Source: Bacteroidota bacterium
GTDB lineage: Bacteria > Bacteroidota > Bacteroidia > Chitinophagales > UBA10324
Length of the DNA stretch: 33,710 nt
Reading direction: 5' to 3'
Assembly: GCA_018267315.1 (NCBI GenBank)
Contig: JAFDYS010000061.1
Coordinates: forward strand, 1-33,710
Part shown: in pieces, positions 8,513 to 16,728 of the stretch
How positions within the stretch are numbered: position 1 is the first letter of the stretch
Layout: each line of letters opens with the position of its first letter
Program-made: the position numbers and the translations under genes
The notes under the pieces: model-generated
Told to the model about the DNA's origin: nothing
The model's input: only the letters and a program-made list of their open reading frames with translations
Databases searched by the model: none

Positions 8513-11500
8513 ATGAAAAATAAACTCTTTGCTGTTACCATTCTGTTGCTCTCAGGATCTGTCCTGTGGGCGAAAGAAAATACAGGTACTCCGGGTGGAG
8601 GCAAGGTTGGAAGTTCGCAGAAACTGGAGGCGGGTGATTGCGTTGCGGCAACTTCTTCCATTGATCTGGACATCAACAACATTAGAGCGCGCCTGATGAA
8701 CGGCGGTGATATGTGGTGGGACCTCGTCAATAATGCCAAGTACGAAGTTCCCAAGAGTTTGCCCGGCCAGCCGGAAAATCCGAGTTCACTCTTTGCCGGA
8801 GCCGTATGGATCGGTGGGGTGGATGCACAGGGGCAGCTTAAGGTGGCGGCAGCTACATACCGTCAAAATGGTAATGACTTTTTCCCCGGTCCGCTCGATG
8901 AGAATGCTTCCGTGGATCAGGCAACATGCCGCCAGTGGGATAAACATTTTGAAGTACTCGGATCAGAAATTGATTCATTCCTTGATCTCGTGGCCCAGGG
9001 ACTTCCCGTTTCAAGTTCCAAAATTCCCAAAGGAATCCTCAACTGGCCGGCTTTCGGAAATCCGTACAACCCGATTGTTGGTTTCAGAAACATGGCGCCA
9101 TTTGAAGATGCAGATAACAACGGCATCTATGATCCTACAGGTGGTGACTATCCGGTCATTGATCAAACATGTACGAAAAAGACTTATGCCGATCAGATGA
9201 TCTGGTGGGTGTATAATGATAAAGGAAACATTCACACCGAGACGGGTGCAACAGCCATTGGTATGGAAGTGCAAACGCTTGCATTCGCTTTCAAAACAAA
9301 TGATGAAGTGAATGACATGACATTCTATAAATACAAGCTGCTCAATAAAGCCACCATTCCCATTGACAGTACATTCATGGGACTTTGGGCTGATCCCGAT
9401 CTGGGTTGTTATGTGGATGACTACATTGGTTTCAATGCTGAAACAGGATTAGGAATTGTGTACAACGGACAAGCCGTTGACGGAGGCAGCGATTGCGCTT
9501 TGAGTTACGGAAACCAACCGCCGTACGAAGGGATTGACTATTTCAAAGGTCCCTTGGATGAAAACGGAAATCAACTCGGTGTTTCTTCCTTCCTCTATTA
9601 CAGAAATGATTTTTCCGTGTTGGGTAATCCTGAAAATGCCGGTGACTACTATGGGTATCTTTCAGGAACCTGGAAAGACGGGTCACCATTCACATACGGC
9701 GGCAACGCATATGGCGGTTCGGTGCCCACCAAATATGTTTTCCCGGATGATCCTTCTGATCCCACGGGCTGGTCGCAGTGCGCTGCACAAGATGCTTTCG
9801 GAGACTTGCGATTCATTCACTCGTCAGGTCCATTCCGCCTCGATCCCGGAGCAACCAACGACATCGTGATTGGAGTGGTGTGGGTACGCCCACCGATCGG
9901 TACATACCCGTGCCCGAGCTACAAATTGCTGAAGCAGGCCGATCAGAAAGCTCAGGCCTTGTTTGATAACTGTTTCCAGTTAAAGGATGGACCGCCCGCA
10001 CCTGATCTCAGCATCATCGAACTGGATAAGGAGTTGGTGATTGCACTTGATAATACCAAAGAGTCGGAGTCCTATAAAGTAGCTGACCCGCAGTTGCAGG
10101 CGCTCGGTATCGCAGATTCGCTTTTCACCTTTGAAGGATACCAGCTTTACCAGTTAATTGATGGCAATGTGAGCACGCAAGAGTACAACGATCCTGCAAG
10201 GGCGCGACTCATTTTTCAATGTGACATTAAGAATGGCGTAAGTAAGATTGTGAACTATGTTTATGACCCCACACTCGATGTTGGTAACCCCAATCTTGTT
10301 CCCAATGTGCCTGAGTTGATGGTGGACGGGGCTGATAAGGGAATTTCTCACACGCTTGACATTACCACGGATGCGTTTGCCACAGGTAACCAGCGTCTGA
10401 TCAATCACAAGACATACTATTACTCCATTATCTCTTATGCCTACAACTATTTTGAGTTTTCCGATACCATACGTGACGATCAGGGTAACGTAGTGAATGT
10501 GGTGACTACGGTGCAACAGCAACCGTATCTCGCCGGCAGAAAAAATATTAAGATATACTCCGGTATACCTCACATCACCGAGCCGGAAAGCGGCGGATTG
10601 GTTCTTAACACCGGTTATGGAGATGGTCCTCAGATAACAAGGCAGGAAGGTGCCGGCAATGGAAAATTGGTGGTGGATATGACAGCCGAATCATTACAGG
10701 GCATTCTTTCTTCATCAGATAATTTGAATGATCATCCGGTTTATGAGCGTGGCTTCGGACCGGTAGGCATTTCGGTTTATAATCCTAAAGTGGTTCCGAA
10801 TGCTGATTTTGATTTGAAGATAACCGACTCATCCAACCCAACGAAGGTGCTCAATGCAGCAACCACTTCATGGACACTGAAAAACCTGACAACGGGTGAA
10901 ACGGTAACCAGTGATTTCAATCTCGATTATCTCAATGAACAACTGATTCCGGACTGGGGATTGAAAGTGTACATTGAACAGTTGCGAAATCCCGGAGGTA
11001 ATGAGGAAGCGCAAAACAGTAATAACAATGGTTTCCTGGAAGCCACAATAGCATTTGCCGATCCGCAAAAGGCCTGGCTGACCGGTTTGGCTGATGAGGA
11101 AGGTTCATCACCCTTCAACTGGATTCGCGCCGGTACGGATAATGCATCAGATTATCCTGATTACATCGGAGCCGGCGGTATTCCCATTGATGTTAATAGT
11201 GTTTATGAAACGCTGCTTGGTGGAACCCTTGCTCCGTATCGCCTCGCAACCGATCAAATTGGATTCGCTGTTGCTCCGGCCTGGAACGATGCTTTGACGC
11301 ACGGAGGGCCCAGCCAGATATTGAATCCAATTGACAGTATCAATAATATTGATCTCTACATTACATCCGATCGTTCGAAGTGGTCAAAGTGTATCGTGGT
11401 GGAAACGGAAGCTGATCCCGGATTGGCTCAGGGCAATGCGGACAAGATGGATTTGCGTACCGGAGCATCACGCGATATTGATGGCAACCTGATTGAGGGT

Positions 11501-12322
11501 GAAACGGGACGCTCGTGGTTTCCGGGTTATGCAGTGGATCCGGTGACCGGTGAACGGTTGAATGTGTTCTTCGGCGAAGATTCCTGGTTAACCAGTGAGC
11601 GAGGCAATGACATGTGGTGGAATCCATCAAGGAATCTATATTCCTTCAATAACAACGATGTTGATTTTCTCATTGGCGGAAGGCATTACCTCTACGTGAC
11701 CCGCATGCGATATGACAGTTGCAACAAGTTTTATCATTCTCTCAATGTCGGTACGATTACAGAGAAGCGCAATGTTTACAAGTGGGTGACGTGGACGGCG
11801 GTTCCGTTGCTTGCTCAGAATTTTGAATTCCTTCCGATTGATCAGGGCTTCATTCCATCTGATATAAAGATTCGAATCCGGGTAACGAAACCTTATCAGG
11901 TATTCAATACCGATGTGAGTGAAAATGGCGGTATGCCGCATTACACGTTCAATACGGCCAACATTGCTGCTTATCGCAATGATCAACCCACGGCGGTTGC
12001 TGCACTGGATACCATTGGCATTGTGCCCAATCCGTATTACGCATACTCGGCTTACGAAGTAAGTCAGTTGGATGCCCGGGTGAAGATCACTAACCTTCCT
12101 CAGAAATGCACCATCACGATTTACTCGGTTGACGGGCTGCAGGTGCGCACCATTTCACGTGATGACGCATCCATCACCTCTTATGACTGGGATCTGAAGA
12201 ATGATGCAGGAATTCCTATTTCAAGCGGATTGTATATCATTCACATTAATGCGCCAGGCATCGGGGAGAAAACGCTGAAATGGTTCGGAGTAATGCGACC
12301 CACAGACCTGAACAATTACTAA
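8513..12322 (+). CDS. Giant secreted protein with T9SS-type C-terminal domain, function unknown
   Basis: 1269 residues with a clear signal peptide (MKNKLFAVTILLLSGSVLWA, 1-20). No enzyme family is recognised. The mature part is Asn/Asp/Gly/Trp-rich and looks like stacked beta-sandwich domains. Near residues 198-213 the EDADNNGIYDPTGGDYP segment resembles a calcium-binding DxDxNG loop found in many T9SS cargos. The last 100 residues (from VPNPYYAY, through VKITNLPQKCTITIYSVDG, to GLYIIHINAP and GEKTLKWFGVMRP) have the PNP...VYxxxG...SGxYxxxI layout of a T9SS/FlgD-like sorting domain, with an unusual ending. The frame also opens from a TTG at 8504; the ATG at 8513 is preferred because it starts the signal peptide exactly. 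Its position between a TonB receptor and a PorV-like gene suggests T9SS export, with those two as dedicated partners. Confidence 0.75.
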   Translation: MKNKLFAVTILLLSGSVLWAKENTGTPGGGKVGSSQKLEAGDCVAATSSIDLDINNIRARLMNGGDMWWDLVNNAKYEVPKSLPGQPENPSSLFAGAVWIGGVDAQGQLKVAAATYRQNGNDFFPGPLDENASVDQATCRQWDKHFEVLGSEIDSFLDLVAQGLPVSSSKIPKGILNWPAFGNPYNPIVGFRNMAPFEDADNNGIYDPTGGDYPVIDQTCTKKTYADQMIWWVYNDKGNIHTETGATAIGMEVQTLAFAFKTNDEVNDMTFYKYKLLNKATIPIDSTFMGLWADPDLGCYVDDYIGFNAETGLGIVYNGQAVDGGSDCALSYGNQPPYEGIDYFKGPLDENGNQLGVSSFLYYRNDFSVLGNPENAGDYYGYLSGTWKDGSPFTYGGNAYGGSVPTKYVFPDDPSDPTGWSQCAAQDAFGDLRFIHSSGPFRLDPGATNDIVIGVVWVRPPIGTYPCPSYKLLKQADQKAQALFDNCFQLKDGPPAPDLSIIELDKELVIALDNTKESESYKVADPQLQALGIADSLFTFEGYQLYQLIDGNVSTQEYNDPARARLIFQCDIKNGVSKIVNYVYDPTLDVGNPNLVPNVPELMVDGADKGISHTLDITTDAFATGNQRLINHKTYYYSIISYAYNYFEFSDTIRDDQGNVVNVVTTVQQQPYLAGRKNIKIYSGIPHITEPESGGLVLNTGYGDGPQITRQEGAGNGKLVVDMTAESLQGILSSSDNLNDHPVYERGFGPVGISVYNPKVVPNADFDLKITDSSNPTKVLNAATTSWTLKNLTTGETVTSDFNLDYLNEQLIPDWGLKVYIEQLRNPGGNEEAQNSNNNGFLEATIAFADPQKAWLTGLADEEGSSPFNWIRAGTDNASDYPDYIGAGGIPIDVNSVYETLLGGTLAPYRLATDQIGFAVAPAWNDALTHGGPSQILNPIDSINNIDLYITSDRSKWSKCIVVETEADPGLAQGNADKMDLRTGASRDIDGNLIEGETGRSWFPGYAVDPVTGERLNVFFGEDSWLTSERGNDMWWNPSRNLYSFNNNDVDFLIGGRHYLYVTRMRYDSCNKFYHSLNVGTITEKRNVYKWVTWTAVPLLAQNFEFLPIDQGFIPSDIKIRIRVTKPYQVFNTDVSENGGMPHYTFNTANIAAYRNDQPTAVAALDTIGIVPNPYYAYSAYEVSQLDARVKITNLPQKCTITIYSVDGLQVRTISRDDASITSYDWDLKNDAGIPISSGLYIIHINAPGIGEKTLKWFGVMRPTDLNNY

Positions 12323-12329
12323 TCGATCA

Positions 12330-13403
12330 ATGCCAAACCACATGATACGACTTCTAAAACTATTTGTAGCGATAATGCTTGTGAGCGCTGTTGCTTTTGC
12401 CGGCAACAAGGATCGGCAAGGTGAAGCCGGTGCTTCAGAACTGCTGATTAACCCATGGGCCCGAAGCAGCGGTTGGGATGGAATTAATACTGCCTGTGTA
12501 CGCGGTATTGAATCCATCAACGTTAATCCGGCAGGCATGGCCTTCACAGCCAAAACCGAGCTGGTGTTTTCGCATGTTGAATGGCTCTCGGGCACGGGCA
12601 TTCAGTTCAACACGTTTGGTTTCAGCCAAAGTTTGGGAAAGAAAGGCGGCGTGCTGGGTGCCAATGTGATGTCTATTGATTTTGGAGACATTCCCATCAC
12701 CACCACAAGTTTACCCGAAGGCGGCATTGGAACATTCAGTCCTACGTACCTGAACTTTGCAGTGGCTTATGCGAAAGCATTTTCTAACAGTATCTACTGC
12801 GGAGTATTGGTACGTGGCGTGTCAGAATCCATCTCTGATGCTTCGGCTTTTGGAATGGGTATTGACGCCGGTATTCAATATGTCACAGGGCCGAAGGTTG
12901 ACCCAACCAGAGCCAAGTTTGGTATTGCACTCCGCAATGTGGGAACCCGCATGGCCTATGGCGGCGACGGACTTTCATTCCGCGGTCAATCACCCGAAGG
13001 AGATTACACCATGACAATTGAACAACGCTCACAAGGATTTGAGTTGCCGAGTTTGCTGAATATTGGCGGTTCATATGATTTTAAGTTTGGATCTGCAGCC
13101 AGCAAGGATCACCGGCTAACTGTGGCGGCAAACTTCACATCACATTCCTTCTCACAGGATCAATTCGGCGGCGGTGTTGAATATGCCTTCAAGGAGTTGA
13201 TCATGTTAAGAGGTGGCTACAATTATCAATCAGGGTTGACTGATCCAGCAAAACGAGTTACTGCCCTCACCGGATTCTCTGCCGGTGCTTCCTTTGAGCT
13301 GCCGGTGAAGAAGAACGGACCCCGGGTGGGTTTCGATTATTCATACCGTGCCAGCGATCCGTTTGATGGTACACATAGCGCTGGATTGAGAATAGTTTTA
13401 TAG
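12330..13403 (+). CDS. PorV/PorQ-family outer-membrane beta-barrel protein
   Basis: 357 residues. The best signal peptide starts at the internal Met5 (MIRLLKLFVAIMLVSAVAFAG), so translation could begin at 12342; the ATG at 12330 is kept because it lies 7 bases after the preceding stop. The N-terminal part of the mature protein (LINPWARSSGWDGINTACV, then GIESINVNPAGMA) carries the PorV-like pattern in which a short helix and NPAGLA-like turn precede a FadL-type barrel. Amphipathic strands continue to the end. PorV shuttles T9SS cargo from the translocon SprA to the attachment complex; this paralogue is somewhat shorter than canonical PorV and is encoded directly behind its probable cargo. The annotation as PorV family is good; a cargo-specific shuttle role is inference. 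Confidence 0.8.
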   Translation: MPNHMIRLLKLFVAIMLVSAVAFAGNKDRQGEAGASELLINPWARSSGWDGINTACVRGIESINVNPAGMAFTAKTELVFSHVEWLSGTGIQFNTFGFSQSLGKKGGVLGANVMSIDFGDIPITTTSLPEGGIGTFSPTYLNFAVAYAKAFSNSIYCGVLVRGVSESISDASAFGMGIDAGIQYVTGPKVDPTRAKFGIALRNVGTRMAYGGDGLSFRGQSPEGDYTMTIEQRSQGFELPSLLNIGGSYDFKFGSAASKDHRLTVAANFTSHSFSQDQFGGGVEYAFKELIMLRGGYNYQSGLTDPAKRVTALTGFSAGASFELPVKKNGPRVGFDYSYRASDPFDGTHSAGLRIVL

Positions 13404-13427
13404 TTTTACCACACAATCATAATACGC

Positions 13428-13462
13428 GAAACGCTTTCTAATTCGGGAAGCGTTTCTTTTTT
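13428..13462 (+). terminator. Rho-independent terminator of the three-gene operon
   Basis: GAAACGCTT (13428-13436) and AAGCGTTTC (13448-13456) form a perfect 9-bp stem with an 11-base loop, followed at once by six T residues (13457-13462) and further T-rich sequence. It lies 24 bases after the PorV-like stop and 18 bases before greA. Confidence 0.85.
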
Positions 13463-13480
13463 CTTTCAAAAACAATCACC

Positions 13481-13954
13481 ATGGCTGACTTGACATACTT
13501 CACTCCCGAAGGACTTGATAAGCTGAAAAAAGAATTGCAGGACCTTCGCACACGCGGCAGGTCTGAAATTGCCAGAGCCATTCAGGAAGCGAGGGAGAAG
13601 GGCGACCTCTCAGAGAATGCAGAATACCACGCAGCCAAAGAAGCTCAGGGATTCCTGGAGATGAAAATTTCACAGCTGGAGGATACGCTTGCCAATGCAC
13701 GCCTTATTGATACAAGTAAGCTGGATAACTCCAAAGTAATGCTGATGTCGAAAGTGACGGTGAAGAACATGAACAACAAACAGGTGAACAGCTATACCAT
13801 TGTTTCGGAAAAAGAAGCCGACCTGAAGGCCGGAAAAATCTCAATCACGTCACCGATTGGCAAGGGACTGCTCGGTAAAGTGGTGGGGGAAGTGACGGAG
13901 ATTTCTATTCCGTCGGGCACACTGAAACTGGAAGTGGTGGAAATAAATCTTTGA
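13481..13954 (+). CDS. greA: Transcription elongation factor GreA
   Basis: Binds RNA polymerase through the secondary channel and stimulates cleavage of backtracked RNA. The 157-residue protein matches the family length. The N-terminal coiled coil (about 8-75) contains the tip signature GDLSENAEYHAAKEAQ (41-56), with the acidic residues D42 and E45 that help coordinate the catalytic magnesium. The C-terminal FKBP-like domain ends with the ITSPIGKGLLGKVVGE segment. The start is an ATG at 13481. The gene follows a strong terminator and precedes the HIT gene by 26 bases, an arrangement seen in many Bacteroidota. Confidence 0.96.
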   Translation: MADLTYFTPEGLDKLKKELQDLRTRGRSEIARAIQEAREKGDLSENAEYHAAKEAQGFLEMKISQLEDTLANARLIDTSKLDNSKVMLMSKVTVKNMNNKQVNSYTIVSEKEADLKAGKISITSPIGKGLLGKVVGEVTEISIPSGTLKLEVVEINL

Positions 13955-13980
13955 TTCTCTGAAATGAAAATGGCTTAGAA

Positions 13981-14376
13981 ATGCCTTCCGTTTTCACAAA
14001 AATCATCAACCGGGAAATCCCTGCTTTCATTGTGGCAGAAGATGATGACTTCATTGCCTTCCTGGATATTTTTCCGCTGGCAAAAGGTCACACACTGGTG
14101 ATTCCGAAAAAGGAAACAGATTATCTCTTCGATATCGAAGATGAAATGTTAGGTAAGATGATGGCCTTTGCAAAGCGTGTGGCCAAAGCTGTCGAGAAGA
14201 GTGTCGCCTGTCAGCGCATCGGCGTGGCTGTGATCGGGCTGGAGGTGCCGCATGCACACATTCACCTCATTCCGCTGCAGAGCGTGGAGGATATCAATTT
14301 CAGCCGGCCGAAACTCACGGTTGATAAAGAAGAGATGAAAAAGATTGCAGGCGACATACAATCCCATTTACAGTGA
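13981..14376 (+). CDS. HIT (histidine triad) family nucleotide-binding protein
   Basis: 131-residue cytosolic protein of the HINT/HIT branch, expected to hydrolyse or transfer nucleotidyl groups from nucleoside phosphoramidates or related compounds; the natural substrate is not known. It begins in the usual way (FTKIINREIPAFIVAEDDD), has the FLDIFPLAKGHTLVIPK segment (27-43) and the catalytic triad HAHIHLIP at 91-98, where H93 would be the nucleophile. The start is an ATG 26 bases after greA, so it is likely in the same transcript. Its last 9 bases overlap the 3' end of the converging ruvC gene. Confidence 0.93.
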   Translation: MPSVFTKIINREIPAFIVAEDDDFIAFLDIFPLAKGHTLVIPKKETDYLFDIEDEMLGKMMAFAKRVAKAVEKSVACQRIGVAVIGLEVPHAHIHLIPLQSVEDINFSRPKLTVDKEEMKKIAGDIQSHLQ

Positions 14377-14919
14377 CCGGATTCGCCCGGGATTTTCCGC
14401 AATAAATTTTTTCCAGCCGCCCGATTTTTTGGAAGCCGTAGCCGTCCCACGCTGAAAGTGATGACACAAGGCCACACCTAATGCATCCGTGGCATCCAGT
14501 AGAAGATGTTTCGAGTCGAACCGTAAAAGTTGCGAGAGTATCGCGGATACCTGCTCCTTGCTGGCATTTCCATTTCCGGTAATGGATTGCTTTATTTTTC
14601 TGGGTGAATATTCAAACACCGGTATGTTGTGCGAAAGGGCCACCGTAATAGCTACGCCCTGTGCACGCCCGAGCTTCAGCATGGACTGCACATTCTTTCC
14701 GAAGAAAGGTGATTCAATCGCCAGTTCATGCGGATGGAATTTTTTGATTACCGATTGCAGCCCGTCAAAGATCTCTTTGAGTTTTTCATAGTGCGTGCCG
14801 GCTTTCTTCATTCGCAGCACATCCACTTCCCGAAGATTCACCCGGTTGCCTTCCACTTCAATGATGGAGAAGCCGAGTATGTTGGTTCCCGGATCAATGC
14901 CAAGGATGATTGTGCTCAA
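14368..14919 (-). CDS. ruvC: Crossover junction endodeoxyribonuclease RuvC
   Basis: Holliday junction resolvase that makes paired nicks in four-way junctions, normally with RuvAB. The 183-residue protein has the RNase H-like fold signature ILGIDPGTNILGFSII, and the four acidic catalytic residues are visible: D9 (GIDPG), E69 (AIESPFF), D142 and D145 (LDATDALGVALCH). Length is near normal, with a slightly longer basic tail. The start appears to be TTG (14917-14919); there is no in-frame ATG between it and the tRNA, and it puts ILGIDPG at the normal position. ruvA and ruvB are not nearby. The gene begins 11 bases after the CCA end of tRNA-Arg on the same strand, which suggests co-transcription with the tRNA. 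Confidence 0.94.
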   Translation of the reverse strand: MSTIILGIDPGTNILGFSIIEVEGNRVNLREVDVLRMKKAGTHYEKLKEIFDGLQSVIKKFHPHELAIESPFFGKNVQSMLKLGRAQGVAITVALSHNIPVFEYSPRKIKQSITGNGNASKEQVSAILSQLLRFDSKHLLLDATDALGVALCHHFQRGTATASKKSGGWKKFIAENPGRIRSL

Positions 14920-14930
14920 GAGAAGTGAAG

Positions 14931-15005
14931 TGGTAGTCCCGGCAGGAATCGAACCTGCATCCTGAGATCCGGAATCTCATATACTATCCATTGTACTACG
15001 GGACC
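14931..15005 (-). tRNA. tRNA-Arg (anticodon CCG)
   Basis: On the - strand a full cloverleaf can be drawn: acceptor GGTCCCG with CGGGACT (first pair G-T), D stem GTAC/GTAT, anticodon stem TGAGA/TCTCA with loop TTCCGGA giving anticodon CCG (codon CGG), a 4-base variable loop, T arm GCAGG-TTCGATT-CCTGC and discriminator A. The CCA end is encoded in the genome (14931-14933). The body is 72 bases plus CCA. It lies between the GH13 gene and ruvC. Confidence 0.95.
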
Positions 15006-15059
15006 GGTTGAAGACCGAAGGCAGGAATGAACCCGCATTCGTTGCAAAGATAACTCCTA

Positions 15060-16628
15060 TCACTTCTCAGCCACTACCAGGGAACCGTACGGCGCCAGCT
15101 TTACTGTGCCGTCATGGATCGAACTGTTTTTAACCGTGTGGTAGATGGCGTGACTGAAGGCAGACCACGGTTGAGGAAGTGTGAACGTTTTTTCAGTATG
15201 CGAGAGATTGTGCAGTACCAGCAGTTTCTGTCCGTTGCCTTCCCGCTGATAGGCGAGAATGGAAACATCATCCAGTATGACCGGAGTGATGTCTTTTGAA
15301 GTGAGGGCTGCATTCATTCTGCGTAAGCGGATCAGACTTTTATACAAGCGGAACATCGAACTGGAATCATTCAACTGGTCGTTGAGTGGCTTTACGGTTT
15401 TAGCAGTGGAATACTGTGAGGGCTCCCAGTTTGTCTGATGAGTTACCTCTTTCTTTTTCTTTTTTTCTTCTCCCCATAAAAAAGGTTCGCGGATCAGCGA
15501 ATCGGGCTTCATGCCTTTCATCCCAATCTCTTCACCGTAATAGATAAAAGGAGTTCCCGGCAGGGTAAGGTAAATGCTGGCGGCAAGCCGGGCTTTCGCT
15601 TCGTTGTTACCGAGGTCGCTCAGGATTCTGTTGTTGTCATGATTGCTGAGGAAAACGGGATCCATGTAGTATTTGGCACGTGAATCATATTCACTCCGGA
15701 TTTTACTTACCAGCGCAGCGACACTGTCGTTCTTTTCTTCCTGCAGACTCTTCAATAATGCCCATGAGAGTTCGAAATTAAAAGCGCCCGTGAGCGCAGG
15801 AAGGTATTGGGCCACCAGCGGGTAATGATTCCAGCATTCGCCGATGGTAATGAGGTTGGGCTTCACTTGTTTCAGTGAGTCAGTGAATTCCTGCCACCAC
15901 TGAACATTTTTCTGAGGATGCGAAGCGTCATAAATATGCTGTGCACCATCGAGCCGGAATCCATCAATGCCTGTTTCTTTGAGCCACCACTTGCCGATAT
16001 TGATCACCTCTTGCCGTACTTCCGGATTGTCATAATTAAGATCCGGCATTACACGGGAAAAGAAACCGTAATACTTAGCCCCTTCCACGGGGTTACCTTT
16101 TTCATCACGCGGCGTGTACCATCCTCCGTCATGCGTTTCAGGCGGATCCGTTTGCCAGATGTAATAGTCGCGGTACTTCGGATCATTTTTTACAGAAGCG
16201 ATAAACCACGGATGCCGGATGCTTGTGTGATTCACCACCAGGTCCATCAATACAAATATGCCATGACGGTGCGCGGCTTCCACGAGCGCTCTGAAATCGT
16301 CCAGCGTTCCGTATTGCGGATCAATGTCAAAGTAATCCGTGATGTCGTATTTGTGATAGGAAGGTGAAGGGTTTACGGGCGTGATCCAGATGCCGCCGAT
16401 GCCGAGATCGGAGAGGTAGTCAAGTTTTTGTGTAATGCCTCTGAGATCCCCGATGCCATCGCCGTTGGCATCATAGAACGAGCGGACAAAAATTTCATAG
16501 AATACCCGGTGGTCACACTCCCAGGTTATCTTTTCCTCTTCCGTCATGTGTTTAAATGGCCGTTGCGCCATGGCTCCTTGAAAAAATATCAGGAGAGTAA
16601 AAGGAATCAGGATTAGCTTTTTCATCAT
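15060..16628 (-). CDS. Secreted alpha-amylase family glycoside hydrolase (GH13)
   Basis: 522 residues with a signal peptide ending near residue 21 (MMKKLILIPFTLLIFFQGAMA), so probably periplasmic or exported; no lipobox. The (beta/alpha)8 barrel regions are complete: DLVVNH (129-134, region I), GIDGFRLDGA with nucleophile D227 (region II), TIGECWN with acid/base E264 (region III) and FLSNHDNN with D331 (region IV). A C-terminal beta domain follows from about residue 430 (MFRLYKSLIRLRR onward). It should cleave or transglycosylate alpha-1,4-glucans; the exact subfamily (amylase, neopullulanase, oligo-glucosidase) cannot be set by eye. It is the last gene of the sugar locus, about 100 bases after the symporter. 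Its alpha-glucan specificity is out of keeping with the galactan genes upstream. Confidence 0.9.
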   Translation of the reverse strand: MMKKLILIPFTLLIFFQGAMAQRPFKHMTEEEKITWECDHRVFYEIFVRSFYDANGDGIGDLRGITQKLDYLSDLGIGGIWITPVNPSPSYHKYDITDYFDIDPQYGTLDDFRALVEAAHRHGIFVLMDLVVNHTSIRHPWFIASVKNDPKYRDYYIWQTDPPETHDGGWYTPRDEKGNPVEGAKYYGFFSRVMPDLNYDNPEVRQEVINIGKWWLKETGIDGFRLDGAQHIYDASHPQKNVQWWQEFTDSLKQVKPNLITIGECWNHYPLVAQYLPALTGAFNFELSWALLKSLQEEKNDSVAALVSKIRSEYDSRAKYYMDPVFLSNHDNNRILSDLGNNEAKARLAASIYLTLPGTPFIYYGEEIGMKGMKPDSLIREPFLWGEEKKKKKEVTHQTNWEPSQYSTAKTVKPLNDQLNDSSSMFRLYKSLIRLRRMNAALTSKDITPVILDDVSILAYQREGNGQKLLVLHNLSHTEKTFTLPQPWSAFSHAIYHTVKNSSIHDGTVKLAPYGSLVVAEK

Positions 16629-16728
16629 TGCAGAAAAAAAATAAGCGGCTCCTTTGAAATGGTGAACTTCTGAAACGGCAGTGCACTTTCTGAATTTTCC
16701 GTCCTAGAAAAGAAAGCCACTGTGCTGA

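Noticed and set aside
8706..9200. 164-codon frame inside the giant secreted protein gene
   Set aside because: It is a shifted frame on the same strand within a strongly supported coding region, with no domain or signal-peptide features.
14934..15059. tRNA-Arg as an integration site for a mobile element
   Set aside because: No integrase gene and no direct repeat of the tRNA 3' end were seen nearby; the flanking genes are ordinary.
15918..16367. 149-codon frame antisense to the GH13 gene
   Set aside because: It lies opposite the catalytic motifs of GH13; no independent evidence for a protein.
16629..16728. Terminator between the symporter and the GH13 gene
   Set aside because: There is a long T-run just before the GH13 start on the - strand, but no GC-rich stem precedes it.
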